Positions 49,390 through 60,955 of a DNA stretch of 64,000 nucleotides are shown piece after piece (position 1 is the first letter of the stretch; each line of letters opens with the position of its first letter). The stretch comes from Cryptomeria japonica. Taxonomy: Eukaryota > Streptophyta > Pinopsida > Cupressales > Cupressaceae. Both the position numbers and the translations under genes were made by a program. The notes under the pieces are model-generated. The model had not been told where the DNA came from and did no database searches. It worked only from the letters and a program-made list of their open reading frames with translations. The stretch lies in NCBI RefSeq assembly GCF_030272615.1, contig NC_081415.1, positions 630,517,240-630,581,239 of the forward strand, read 5' to 3'.

Positions 49390-51912
49390 TGTTGAACACA
49401 AGATGTCACTGAGAGGGGGGGTGAATCAGTGGTATCAAACTTTAACCTTTTTATCCTAAGTGTGTACACCGGTTAGCAGATCTAACATAAAGCAACCATA
49501 TTGGTGAGATAGGAGGATGACACAAATGCAACCACACACAAAAAGAACATCACATAACACCGGATGTATGAGGAAAATCCAACATGGGAAAAACCTCGGT
49601 GAGAAATGCAGCAGGAGTCTACTACTCCAAACCAGCCTTGCAATAAAACAATGGTTACAACATTTAGGGCACCACCCCTGATTTACGACACCATCTCAAG
49701 GAGCACCAACCCCTGCACCGAGCTCCAACTCAGTGATTACAATAACATATATCAATACAAAGGTAATATCCCGGTTACAAATGAATTATGTACTCTCTCA
49801 CAATCAACTTGCTCTACCGGTTCTACTCTTCTCAATCGGTCTTCCTCTACTCTGTTCTCTGTCGGTTCTTCGCTCACTCAGATCCTCCTTTCCTTCACTC
49901 TCTGTTGTAACCTTACCGGTTCAGCCCTTCTCAATCTGCTGCTTCTATTCTCTGTCGGTTCTCTGATCACCCTAACTTCTATCGGTTCTCAGCTTACCGG
50001 TTACTCCACTTGCCAATTTAACCCTGCATTGATCTTTGGCTTGCCGAATCTCCTCAACTACTCACACTGCACTGCTTCCCTTCTCTGCCTTTCTACGGGT
50101 TCTAGCACCACCGGTTTACACCACTGCAACTCACTTTGCAGTTTACCGGTCACTCTGACCTTATCGGTTAAACCTCTGTTTAACCCTCTCACCGGTTGCA
50201 CCTCCAGCACTCAGTCTCTATGATCTTTGGTGAAGTCTCTTATTGGTTGGCTCTTTGTTGCACTTTTGCACTCTAATCTTCAATGTCCGGCACTTGATCA
50301 TCTGGCAGCATCAATCTATCTTGGTCTTTAGTCGGCATATTTATATGTGTGTTTTCCCACCATGACCGACATTCAAACCTTTGGCGCCCTAGGGTTCCTT
50401 CATCGACCTCGAGGCAAACCAAATCCAATCAAATATCCTTCTAGAGATTGACAACCTGCAATAGATCAATCAATTTCGTCGATCCCGTTGCGTCCAAAAC
50501 ACGTTTGCCATATTTAACAAACATGGCCTCTTTGTCGGTCTGCACTTGTCAACCACGATGAATGAGTTCATGGTCCCCTTCACTAAATCCGATCAGCACC
50601 TGCACAATCTGCGTCGACCAACATATCACTCAAATCTCCAGTCTGCATCGAGCCGCAAACCTCAATCCTTGACCCGTGAAATCCGCAATCAACATTAATG
50701 TCGACCGACCCATCACCAACCTCGTTGAAGCACACTTCACCGACCACTGCATGCATGACACCTGTGTCCTACGTGTCATCATTGTCGGCATCCACCTCTG
50801 CTCAGGCCACTATGTCGGTTTAGGCTTAGCCATCGACCAACACACAACCGGGTTCATCTACCGGTTCTCTATCCCTACCGGTTATACCCTAACCAGACAA
50901 CCTTCATGTCTACACTTTGTTGTTCTGTCAGTGGAACACCTTAACCGTTCACCAAACATGCCAAACCACAGCATGCTCATCTTCATTAGACACGATCTCT
51001 TCACTTGTCACATTGTCAACTTTACTGGTGGACATACTTACCGGTAACCACCTTGATGACACCATGTCCTCAATCTTTAGTTGTCTCCATCTATCTGCAT
51101 CTGCATTCTAGTTGCACTCTTTGTCTGTAGCTGCTCAATCTTGCCTTCTTCTTCATCCGCCTGGACATTATCTCAACCGCTTTGTCAAAGTGACAAACCC
51201 ATCACTTCTTTACTCTTTCTTCTCTGTCCCGATGGCTCAACTTGCCAACTCTAGCTGATCCGGTGCAAATCTTTGATTTCATGCACCTGAGGCATCTTTG
51301 TGTTTCACCGGTTCATCCGGTGTGAGCCTTCAATCTCCTGCCTTTAACTTCTCTGTCTTGTCCCAGAAGGTTATGATGCATTCCGTGCATGTTGGGGGAT
51401 AAGCTCCACTTACCGATGGGAGTGGATCCATGTCATCTGCTTCCGGCATAGCACTGATATGACATTGCTTTCATTGAGCAGATATATCTTCAACACATAA
51501 CCCGGTAGATTTCCATATGTCTTTCTAGCTATCGGAGGCACCACACTTTCTGTCAGTCTTCTTTTCATCCTGTTACAGCATCTCTATCCGATGGGAGTCC
51601 TGCTGATTGACATCCAACTGCATACCGGTTCCACACTTCTTCATTAGCTCACCCTGTTTGCTCACTGGTCATATGCTTGCCGGTTGGCAACAATGCACTT
51701 GCCAACATATCACTTACCAATTGTCATACCATACCGGTCTCCACTACTTATGTCTTCAACACAAGCCAACACTAACTTGTGTACCGGTGACTCCAATGAT
51801 CTCATGTTGGATGACATTCTCTTCCTTACCTACTATACTAGTTGACATCAATGACACCATTACCGGTTGCCATGCTTTACCGGTTGACATCAATGACAAC
51901 ACAATACCAACA
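49390..51912 (-). repeat. 3' LTR of the nested copia element
   Basis: Minus-strand TATAAATA at 50345-50338 places U3 at 51912-50345 and R-U5 at about 50310-49390. It carries about 16 exact ACCGGT sites, many in TACCGGTT context. Open frames here, such as the 205-codon one at 49606-50223, are incidental. Confidence 0.9.
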
Positions 51913-51928
51913 ATCTTCCCCTTTGGCA
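51913..51928 (-). promoter_or_regulatory. Polypurine tract of the nested copia element
   Basis: The minus strand reads GCCAAAGGGGAAGAT just before TGTTGG of the 3' LTR, very like the tract at 32883-32896. Confidence 0.88.
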
Positions 51929-53153
51929 TTGTTGTCAACACTTGTAGTATCCGGCATACTACAGATTGTCTCTCCCCCTTTGACAACAATGGCAAAGGGC
52001 ACTGATAGAGTCTCTCTCCCTTTTCTCTACTGATTGCTTCTCCTCCTTTTTGGCCATCATACACTGCATCCTCTCATTCAGCAACACTTGAGATGGAGGG
52101 CTCAAACACCAACTGACACCAATTGCTCAGCTACCAAATATATATACAAACCAGATACCAATTGTATATACAAGTCTGATACCAATTGTAGGAAAAATGT
52201 GTCAATGAATTCCTCTTACCTGCCTGCCAAATTGCATCATCTCCACTTTGATATGCAAAAAGTTATTCTGATCCCAATTTGTTGATACCAAGTGTTGAAG
52301 CTGACATTGATACCAATTTGATATCACCTGTATCCTCTCCGATACCAAATGTATGTTCCCCTCCTGCGTAGGTAACTCTCCCTCTATGTAGGCAACTCTC
52401 CCGGCTGTCCGATTGTGATTTCAATAAGTAAAAATTGGATAGACATTGAAATACCTGACAAACAAGGACCGATGAGCACATCCCAAAGTTTCAATCATAC
52501 CGGTACAGCCATAGACACTTGCTCTCCCTCTGTGTCCAGCATGTCTGATGCCAATCAGAAAATATGGTTGTGAACTCCCCTTGAGCCATAGATCTCAGGT
52601 CATCTTTGCCTTTCAGGTCCTGAACCGGAGCTCCATGACATCCAACTCAGCTTATGACATGATCTTATATGAACACAATGCCATACCAACATCACTATCA
52701 TGCCAAATATCAAACCGGTTAGCCCATAATGATGCAAGCATATATGATCTACTACCGAGCCAACACATGTTATTCAGGTCTTTTCCAATATCACCCGAGA
52801 CATAACTTCCTCAAACCACGCCATCGAAGTCACTGCCTAGATCACAATCTGCAAAACCGGTTAGTATCCATACTGATAGCATACTGCACATACCGGTTTA
52901 CTCTACTGGACCAACATCACCACCAGAGCACCTTCCTCTAACTCCTGTCTTCTTGTGTCAAGTGCCTCTGATTCCAATTGCAATTTGGCCATCCATTGAA
53001 ATGTGTAGTCAAGGCATCAATCACACACACTGCCATCTCATCTACTTCCTTGTACTAGTAGCAACCAATTCTTTCATCTGTCCATTTTCATAAGGGGGTG
53101 AATGATGTGATCAATATGTAGCTCCCCCTAAGGTCCTGCATCTCCTTCAAGCC
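51929..53153 (-). other. Non-coding interior between gag and 3' LTR of the nested copia element
   Basis: No domain. Seven to eight degenerate copies of CTCTGATACCAATTG (the primer-binding-site region as read on the plus strand) are spread over about 52110-52985; the copy at 52175-52189 is identical over 15 bases. The gag stop lies near 53154, and CCTTAGGGGGAG (minus strand) follows shortly after. Confidence 0.6.
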
Positions 53154-53280
53154 TTAGCAGATAACTGTGCATTGAATGCACAGTGCCGGTCCTGTTGAAA
53201 TGGTTAGCTAGTTCGGATCATATTTTAATGATGTCGTGCGGCAATTAAAATATTATCTTATTGTAATAAGGTTAAAGTAA

Positions 53281-53396
53281 TTTATGTCTAATAGGGCTGG
53301 GCCCAAATGTAACGTGTGGTTTATGTCTAATAGGGCTGGGCCCAAATGTAATGTGTGGTTCATGTCTAATAGGGCTGGGCCCTAAAAGGAAACGTG
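53281..53396 (+). repeat. Three 39-bp tandem units in the solo LTR U3
   Basis: Units start at 53281, 53320 and 53359 and contain ATGTCTAATAGGGCTGGGCC. The third unit decays after GGGCCC. The array lies 120-230 bases upstream of the TATA box. Confidence 0.92.
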
Positions 53397-53512
53397 GCTC
53401 AACTTGCAAGTTATGTAGGCCCCAAATTTGGGCGCCAAAAGTGCAAGTTAAATATGTAAAATAAAGGGAATTTGGCAAAAGCCGACTTGGGAAAACTTGA
53501 GCATGAATCTTG

Positions 53513-53520
53513 TATATAAA
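53513..53520 (+). promoter_or_regulatory. TATA box of the solo LTR
   Basis: TTGTATATAAACAAG, a good TATA match in the middle of the LTR. Confidence 0.7.
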
Positions 53521-53953
53521 CAAGATTCATTCTACACAACCATATCCTTATCAAGTGCAATCAGCCTTATGCAAGAACAGTCAGCGAGTCTGGCATGTTA
53601 GAGAGCGAATCCATTGGACAACTTGCTGGGCAAGGTGGTGCGCTATACTTCAGTGATCTCCCTCTTCAAGTGGTGTTGACATTCTGCTCTATCTAAAGAC
53701 ATACTACAACTGCATATTCTAGGTTTAGTCTGCCCTAGATTGGCACTCAATCAGATAAGTAATATGATTCATGTAATCTACTTATAAATAAGGAACTGAT
53801 CTGAATCTTTGATGTTGGGTTTTTCCTCGAAGAGGGAGGTTTTCCCAGGGTACTTGTGTCTTGTGTTATGTGCTTTTATTATTATTTCTGCTTATTCTCA
53901 GTCTGATTATAATTCAAGTAACTAGATTAACATCTGATTGCCTAAAATCAACA

Positions 53954-55852
53954 GGTCCATGATTCTACTTTCTTCCTTCTTCCTCCATACCTGTTTGATC
54001 TCCCTTTTCTTCTCATTTGCAGTCTTGGGAGCAGGTCTTACCTTCTTCTGTTGATTGGTCCTTGCTCTACCAAATTCTGCAGCATGATTGGAAGTATTGT
54101 TGTAGAAGCAGACTGTGTTCATACCAAACACATGATTGGAGGACCTTCTGTCAAACCGGTTAGACCATCTTCTTCTGGTCATGCTATTGTAATCAGCTAC
54201 CGGAACCGGTGGACCTCTTGGTCCTACAGGGACATTTCTTCTTTGGTTCCATGCAGGTCTTTGACTCCCATATGCTCTATACCCATTTTCATATTGAGCA
54301 TAGCTGCTACATCGACTGTCATGTGACTGAAATTTCTTCTTCCTGCATTCATGACTCTTATGGCCAAATCCATTACATCTTTGACAGGCAGGATTGTTAT
54401 TCCCAGGGGAAAACATTTGTCTATTCCTAGACCTCATTTTGCATTCATCTGTCCTATGGCCATAATCTTTGCAGGTAAAACAGTAACCAAAGGAGGGCAT
54501 ATTACTTACAAATTTGTTTTACCAAACATGAGGTGATCTTATCGGTTTGGCAACACCATTTCTGCTTCTCCGGGGATGGATCTTGGATTGTCTACCCTCT
54601 GCAGTTCTTCCATCTGATCCCATCTTCTTCCACGCTTGTCTTGACTAGCAGGCAGCAGCATTTCTTTGTCTTCTACTGGTAGGAGGTCTTCTTGGTTGTT
54701 CTCTCAAGTTCTTACCTCCAGTGAAGCTACCTTCTCTCAACTTCCCTTTTCCTTTCGGATCAGCATTGTTCCTCCTTGCAGCACCAGTCTTCTTTAGCTT
54801 CATGTCCTCACCAGTTGTGGTTAGATCAACCTTCTTCCTGGGAGTATTTCGGACAGTGAAGGTTTGTCCTTTGTTATCTCCATTTGAGGAAACAAACTGA
54901 ATGTCCTTGTGAGAGACATTCTTGCTGGTGGAGCATTCACCGACATCACATCCTAATCCTCCGGTATCCTTGGAATGCTTTTGCTTCTTCAACATCTTGT
55001 CCAAGGCATCACTGCTGCCATCAAACCGGATCCTCACCTTGAGCTCATCTTGACATTTCTCAAGGTCATTGTGGAGATTTTCCATTTCTCCTTTAAGCTG
55101 TTGATACTCTTTATCCTTTGCCTCTAGCTCTGATGCTAGATCTTTACACCTGCACTCCTTGGTGTCTTCTAGTTGAGTCTTCAACTCTGAGATACATTCC
55201 TTAGATTCATCAAGACATTTGATCAACCGGTTTTGTTCCACAATAGCAACATTCTTGAACATCTTATATTCTTTTCTTACTCTGCTAAGTTCATCAAGAG
55301 CACTCATAGTTCTCCTTCAAGATCTACCTCTGCTTCATCTTCATCATCGCTGCCAAACACATCTTGCTGGTAGGATTGATCTGCATGATCATTTCCAGAT
55401 GTGTGCCTCTCACCTTCTGTCTCTTGAGCCATGAAGAGGTGGGTTTCCTCTTCATCATTGTTGCTGCTGTTAACTGATCTGTCTTCATCTGCAGACTCAT
55501 GTGTTCTATTTTTCTTCTTGTTTTCACAAACTGGTTCTGCAGTGGTAGGCTCATTTCCATAGAGCTTCTTCAGTTGGTCCCACAAACTCTTTGCTGACTT
55601 GCATCTGTCCACCTGTGAAGAAACATCACCGGGAAGACCACTGAGTATAGCCTTCATTGCTTCAACATTACATTCATTTCTTCTTTCTGCTTCAGGATTG
55701 GTGGGAGGACTGACCGGTCTAGAGGGACCATTTACAATTGACATCCACACATCATACCCTAAGGAGGACAGGTAGACTTCCATCCTATAACTCCAAATAG
55801 AATAGTTTGAACCATCAAACACCGGAGTAGGGATTGACACAAAACAGACCAT
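53954..55852 (-). pseudogene. gag: copia gag: UBN2-like domain, coiled coil, zinc knuckles (broken)
   Basis: ATG 55852 starts 'MVCFVSIPTPVFDGSNYSIW', the N-terminal motif of copia gags (DUF4219/UBN2 type), about 60 bases after the primer-binding site. That frame ends at 55304; a frameshift (stop and ATG overlap at ATGA) leads into a coiled coil (55307 to about 55000) and a basic linker to 54645. Another break precedes two intact CCHC knuckles at about 54482-54440 ('CFTCKDYGHRTDEC') and 54390-54349 ('CQRCNGFGHKSHEC'), with a degenerate third near 54115. The tail continues past the solo LTR insertion to a stop near 53154. Gag would package RNA, with pol supplied by other elements. Confidence 0.87.
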
Positions 55853-55911
55853 TGCGTTCTCAAAAACCAGAATCTACCCAAGCTGGAGAAAGCTTATCAA
55901 CATGGAACCTA

Positions 55912-55924
55912 GGCTCTGATACCA
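55912..55924 (-). promoter_or_regulatory. Primer-binding site of the nested copia element
   Basis: The minus strand reads TGGTATCAGAGCC two bases from the 5' LTR end, a perfect match to the plant initiator tRNA-Met 3' end complement. Confidence 0.93.
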
Positions 55925-55926
55925 AT

Positions 55927-58459
55927 TGTTGAACACAAGATGCCACTGAGAGGGGGGGTGAATCAGTGGTTTCAGACTTTAACCTTTTAATCCTAAGTGT
56001 GTGTACACCGGTTAACAGATCTAACACAAAGCAAACATACTAGTGAGATTGGAGGATGACACAAATGCAACCACACACAAAAGGAACATCACATAACACC
56101 AGATGTACGAGGAAAACCCAACATGGGAAAAACCTCGGTGAGAAATACTGCTGGAGTCTACTGCTCCAAACAAGCCTCACAATAAAACAATGGTTACAAC
56201 ATTTAGGGCACCAACCCAAGGAGCACCACCTCTGATTTAGGGCACCAACCCAAGGAGCACCAACCCCTGATTTAGGGCACCAACCCTTTCACCGAGCTCC
56301 AACTCAATGATTACAATAACATATATCAATACAAAGGTAATATCCCGGTTACAAATGAATTATGTAACCTCTCACAATCAACTTGCTCTACCAATTCTAC
56401 TCTTCTCAACTGGTCTTCCTCTACTCTGTTCTCTGTCGGTTCTTAGCTCACTCAGATCCTCCTTTCCTTCACTCTCTATTGTAACCTTACCGGTTCAGCC
56501 CTTCTCAATCTGCTGCTTCTATTCTCTGTCGGTTCTCTGATCACCTTGACTTCTACCTGTTCTCAACTTACCAGTTACTCCACTTGCCAGTTTAACCCTG
56601 CACTATTCTTTGGCTTGCTGAATCTTCTCAACTACTAACACTGCATTGCTTCCCTTCTCTGCCTTTATACAAGTTCTAGCACCACCGGTTTACACCACTG
56701 CAACTCATTTGCAGTTTACTAGTCACTCTGACCTTACCGGTTAAACCTCTGCTTAACCCTCTCACAAGTTGCACCTCCAACACTCAGTCTCTATGATCTT
56801 CGGTGAAGTCTCTTATTGGTTGGCTCTCTGTTGCACTTTCGCACTCTGATCTTCAATGTCCGACACCTGATCATCTGGCAGCATCAATCTATCTCGGTCT
56901 TCAGTCGGCATATTTATATGTGTGTTTTCCCGCCATGACCGACATTCAAACCTTTGGCGCACTAGGGTTCCTTCATCGACCTTGAGGCAAACCAAATCCA
57001 ATCAGATATCCTTCTAGAGATTGACAACCTGCAACGGATCAATCAATTCTGCCGATCCCGTTGTGTCCAAAACACGTTTGCCATATTTAACAAACATGGC
57101 CTCTTTGTCGGTCTGCACTTGTCAACCACGATGAATGAGTTCATGGTCCCCTTCACCAAATCCGATCAGCATATCACCCCAAATCTCCAGTCTGCATTGA
57201 GCCGCAAACCTTAGTCCTTGACCCGTGAAATCCGCAATCAACATTAATGTCGACCGACCCATCACCAACCTCATTGAAGCACACTTCACCAACCACAACA
57301 TGCATGACACCTGTGTCCTACGTGTCATCATTGTCGGCATCCACCTCTGCTCATGCCACTGTGTCGGTTTAGGCTTAGCCATCGACCAACACACAACCAG
57401 GTTCATCTACCGGTTCTCTAACCCTACCGATTATACCCTAATCAGATAGCCTTCATGTCTGCACTTTGTTGTTCTGTCGATGGAACACCTTAACCATTCA
57501 CCAAACATGCCAAACCACAGCACGCTCATCTTCATTAGACACGAGCTCTTCACTCGTCACATTGTCAGCTTTACAGGTGGACATACTTACCGGTAACCAC
57601 CTTGATGACACCATGTCCTCAATCTTTAGCTGTCTCCATTTGTCTGCATTTGCATTCCAGTTGCACTCTTTGTCTGCAGCCGCTCAACCTTGCCTTCTTT
57701 TTCATCAGCCTGGACATTATTTCAACCGGTTTGTCAAAGTGACAAACCCATCACTTCTTTACTCTTTCTTCTCTGTCCGGTGGCTCAACTTGCCAACTCT
57801 AGCTGATCCGGTGCAAATCTTTGATTTCATGCACCTAAGGCATCTTTGTGTTTCACCGGTTCATCCGGTGTGAGCCTTCAATCTCCTACCTTTAATTCTC
57901 TGTCTTGTCCCAGAAGGTTATGATGCATTCCATGCATGTTGGGGGATAAGCTCCACTTACTGGTGGGAGTGGATCCATGTCATCTGCTTCCGACATAGCA
58001 CTGATATGACATTGCTTTCATTGAGCAGATATATCTTCAACACATAACCCGGTAGACTTCCATATGTCTTTCTAGCTATCGGAGGCACCACACTTTTTGT
58101 CAGTCTTCTTTTCATTCTATTATAGCATCTCTATCTAGTGGGAGTCTTGCTGATTGACATCCAACTGCATACCGGTTCTGCTCTTCTTCATTAGCTCACC
58201 TTGTTTGCTCACTGGTCATATGCTTGTCGGTTGGCAACAGTGCACTTGCCAACATATCACTTACCGGTTGTCATACCATACCAGTCTCCACTACTTATGT
58301 CTTCAACACAAGCCAACACTAACTTGTGTACTGGTGACTCCAATGATCTCATGCTGGATGACATTCTCTTCCTTACCTAGTATACGAGTTGACATCAATG
58401 ACACCATTATCGGTTGCCATGCTATACCGGTTGACATCAATGACAACACAATGCCAACC
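55927..58459 (-). repeat. 5' LTR of the nested copia element
   Basis: Colinear with 49390-51912. It has an extra about 75 bp of repeated 'AGGGCACCAACCCAAGGAGC' units at 56205-56290. Its first bases on the minus strand are GGTTGG instead of TGTTGG, so the terminus has mutated. Several ACCGGT sites of the other LTR are ACCAGT or ACTGGT here, or the reverse. Confidence 0.88.
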
Positions 58460-58460
58460 A

Positions 58461-59743
58461 TTTCCTCTAAAGCCAAATTTACACTTGGAAGATTTGGCAT
58501 ACAATGACTCTGATTCAAGAATACTCAGTACCTCATCGATATGCTTTAGGTGTTCCTCCCATGTTCTATTGTAAATAAGGATGTCATCAAAAAACACAAG
58601 TAAACATTTCCTTAGGAGTTTGCAAAAAGTGTGGTTAATGCAAGATTGAAATGTTGCCGGGGCATTTGTGAGGCCAAATGGTAGCACCAAGAATTCAAAA
58701 TGCCCATAGTGACAGTGAAAATCAGTTTTTGGCACATCCTCTTTCCTCATTCTTATTTGATGATATCCTGACCTTAAGTCAATTTTTGAGAAATATTTGG
58801 CTCCATGAAGCTCATCAAGTAGTTCGTCAATTCGTGGAATAGGGTACCTATTTTTTATAGTTTTTTAATTCAATGCCCTATAATCCACACACATCCTCAT
58901 TGTCCCATCCTTCTTTATTACCAATACTACTGAAGAGGCAAACGGGCTTGAGCTTGGCTGGATATGACCCATCTCCAATAATTCTTTGATGGTTTTCTCA
59001 ATTTCCTCCTTAAATTTATGAGGATGTCTATAAGGTGTGGTGATTACTGGCTTAGCACCTTCTAACTCAATTGAGTGTTCAAAACCTCGAGTGGGAGGTA
59101 GTCCTTCTAGAATATCCTCAAAGACCTTCTTGTGTTTTCTTAAAATTGGCTGGATGTCAATATGAATTGCCTTGTCATGTGGAGCTGATTGATCCAAGAC
59201 CAGACATCGAGCAATCCATTCCCCTTGCCCATGTCTAAGAATCTTTTCCATTTTTTTATATGTTACTACCTTGGCTGCTCCATCCGGTAGCCCCTTTAGT
59301 GTGACCTTCCTTCCATTGTGCTGAAAACAAATTTCCATGTTTGGGAGATCCATAATGAAGCGGCCTAATGAATGGATCCATGGTCTACCTAAAATGGCAT
59401 CATTGTCAAGGGTAACCACATAGAAGTCACCTTTGATTGTGTGATCCCCCATGTTGAGCTCCATTTGGGGAATGAGTTGATTGCAAGGGGCTATGAACCC
59501 ATTGGCCAATGCTACTTTGGATCCTTCAAACTCTTGAGTTTTTAACTTCCTTCTAGCCACTAGTTCTTTGCTGATAAAGTCGTGGGATGCTCCGTTATCA
59601 ACCAAAGCAACTACCCTTTGTCCTTGAAGAGTGCCCTTCAATCTGAGTGGTCTATGTTCGGAATTTTGTGAGATAGTTGCTAAAGTATTAGGTTCAGTAC
59701 CATCAAGTTTTGCCCTTTTTTTTCGGATTTTCTTCCGTTTCAT
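58461..59743 (-). pseudogene. pol: Chromovirus protease and N-terminal RT
   Basis: The frame opens near 59743, overlapping the gag end by about 40 bases in another frame. Protease active site reads 'ALVDNGASHDFIS' (about 59614-59576), DNGA in place of the usual D-S/T-G-A, with 'AILGRPWIHSLG' following. RT then shows 'MRMCVDYRALN' before a TAA at 58865, and on the far side 'MRKEDVPKTDF', 'PFGLTNAPATFQ' and the catalytic 'FFDDILIYN' (about 58590), ending at the copia insertion after 'KCKFGFRG'. Confidence 0.9.
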
Positions 59744-60911
59744 CTACTAACTCTCTTTCCAAGCGATGTGCTTGTATCTTTTTAGAATGATAATTTTTTT
59801 CCCATGGTTCCTTACATTTGAAACACAAATTTTTTCTCCTTATTTCATCACATTGTTTTTTAAATTCCCCATTTTTACAAATGTGACCTTTCTCCCAGGG
59901 TTCCTTGCAATAATGGCAAGGCTTTCCATTGTGATAATCTTTCTTGTGGTTATCTCCCTTATGCTGGCTTTTTGTACTAGATGGAAAACTCTTAGATTTT
60001 TCTTTGGATGAGGGGGCATCAAATTTTGTTGCTTTCAGAATTGCTTCTTCTAGACTGATTGGTTCCATAGCACTTACTATACTACGGATCGAGTCCTTTA
60101 GCCCTTCCACGAAGAGGTAGGTAAGCCTCTCTTGTGAAATTTCTGGTACCATCTCTGCTAACCCTTGAAATTCAGTGGCAAATTCTTCCACAGTCCCTTC
60201 TTGTTTTAACCGGGTCAGCTCCTTAAAGGACCATTGTGGATGTTTTTTATCAAACCTTTTGATAATTTTCTGAGTGAATTCTTCATAGGAAGTGATATGT
60301 TGGTGACCTAGGGTGACAAGACCATGGTACCACCAGTCATGGGCAGCTCCTGTGAGATGTAATACTGCGAATTGGATTGCATTTTCTTCTGTCATAGGGC
60401 TAAGGGAAAGATAGGTATCAAGTTTTTGGATCCAAGATTTGGCAGAAAATTTCCCTGAACAATCAAAATTGGGAAGGGTGATTTTACTGATTCTTTCCCT
60501 AAGGTCTTTATTCCCATACTTTGGCCTTTTAGCTTGGGGAATAGCCCTCATTTTGGCTTCATGGTAGTCTCTAAATGACACATTTGCTTTTAGTTCTGGG
60601 TCTAAGTTTGAATATGCTCTTAATATTTCATTTACAATATCCAAAGGGGAATTATTTTCTTCTTCCCCATGCTCTTCTCTTGGTAAAAAGGATGGTTTTG
60701 TGGGCCTTGCGTTTGTACTGTCATTACCTTGATTATTTTCAGAATGATGAGAGTTTGTATCTCTACCATTATTTTGGGTAGCTCTAGAATTATTGTTGCT
60801 TAGGATTTGGAGTGTTTGTAAGATCAACTGATTTGTTTTCTCATTTTGCTCCATGAATGCCCTAAGGTCATTGCTCAATTGGTCACTCATTTTACTTCCG
60901 CGTCTATGCAT
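59703..60911 (-). pseudogene. gag: Chromovirus gag (apparently intact frame)
   Basis: About 400 codons. ATG candidates are 60911 ('MHRRGSKMSDQ') and 60890 ('MSDQLSNDL'); the latter better fits a gag start. A capsid core of the retrotransposon-gag type is at about 60480-60180 ('AAHDWWYHGLV', 'FDKKHPQWSFKELTRLKQEG'). Two knuckle-like Cys clusters follow: 'CHYCKEPWEKGHIC' and a degenerate 'CFKCKEPWEKNYHSKK' lacking the last Cys. The frame ends in TGA 59703 just after an A8 run, where pol opens in a different frame. Confidence 0.87.
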
Positions 60912-60940
60912 TAACAATTCCTACAGGGTGGCAGGAAATA

Positions 60941-60953
60941 GGCTCTGATACCA
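60941..60953 (-). promoter_or_regulatory. Primer-binding site of the chromovirus
   Basis: TGGTATCAGAGCC on the minus strand, two bases from the 5' LTR. Matches initiator tRNA-Met. Confidence 0.93.
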
Positions 60954-60955
60954 CT

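Larger units (their letters stand above)
53193..53953 (+). mobile_element. Solo LTR inside copia gag, target duplication GGTCC
   Basis: 761 bp from TGTTGAAATGGTTAGC to GCCTAAAATCAACA, with perfect GGTCC copies at 53188-53192 and 53954-53958. Plus orientation is shown by TATATAAA at 53513-53520. A 39-bp repeat occurs three times upstream (53281-53396). Removing the block restores the gag frame to its stop near 53154. Confidence 0.93.
49390..58460 (-). mobile_element. Gag-only Ty1/copia element nested in the chromovirus
   Basis: Two LTRs of about 2.52-2.53 kb (49390-51912 and 55927-58459) flank a 4.0 kb interior, 3.25 kb without the solo LTR. Transcription would run right to left: 5' LTR, tRNA-iMet-type primer-binding site, gag, a non-coding stretch, polypurine tract, 3' LTR. 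No protease, integrase, RT or RNase H is present. LTR ends (TGTTGG, TTCAACA) and the CACCCCCCCTCTCAGTG stretch relate it to the element at 24231. Target duplication is unclear: five-base flanks differ in an A-rich site. LTR divergence is about 7% by eye. Confidence 0.88.

Noticed and set aside
49606-50223. 205-codon open frame on the plus strand in the copia LTR
   Set aside because: Lies entirely in an LTR, opposite to the element's direction, and is not kept in the partner LTR at 56150-56790.
53272-53523. Open frame with three near-identical peptide repeats on the minus strand
   Set aside because: A by-product of the 39-bp tandem repeat in the solo LTR.
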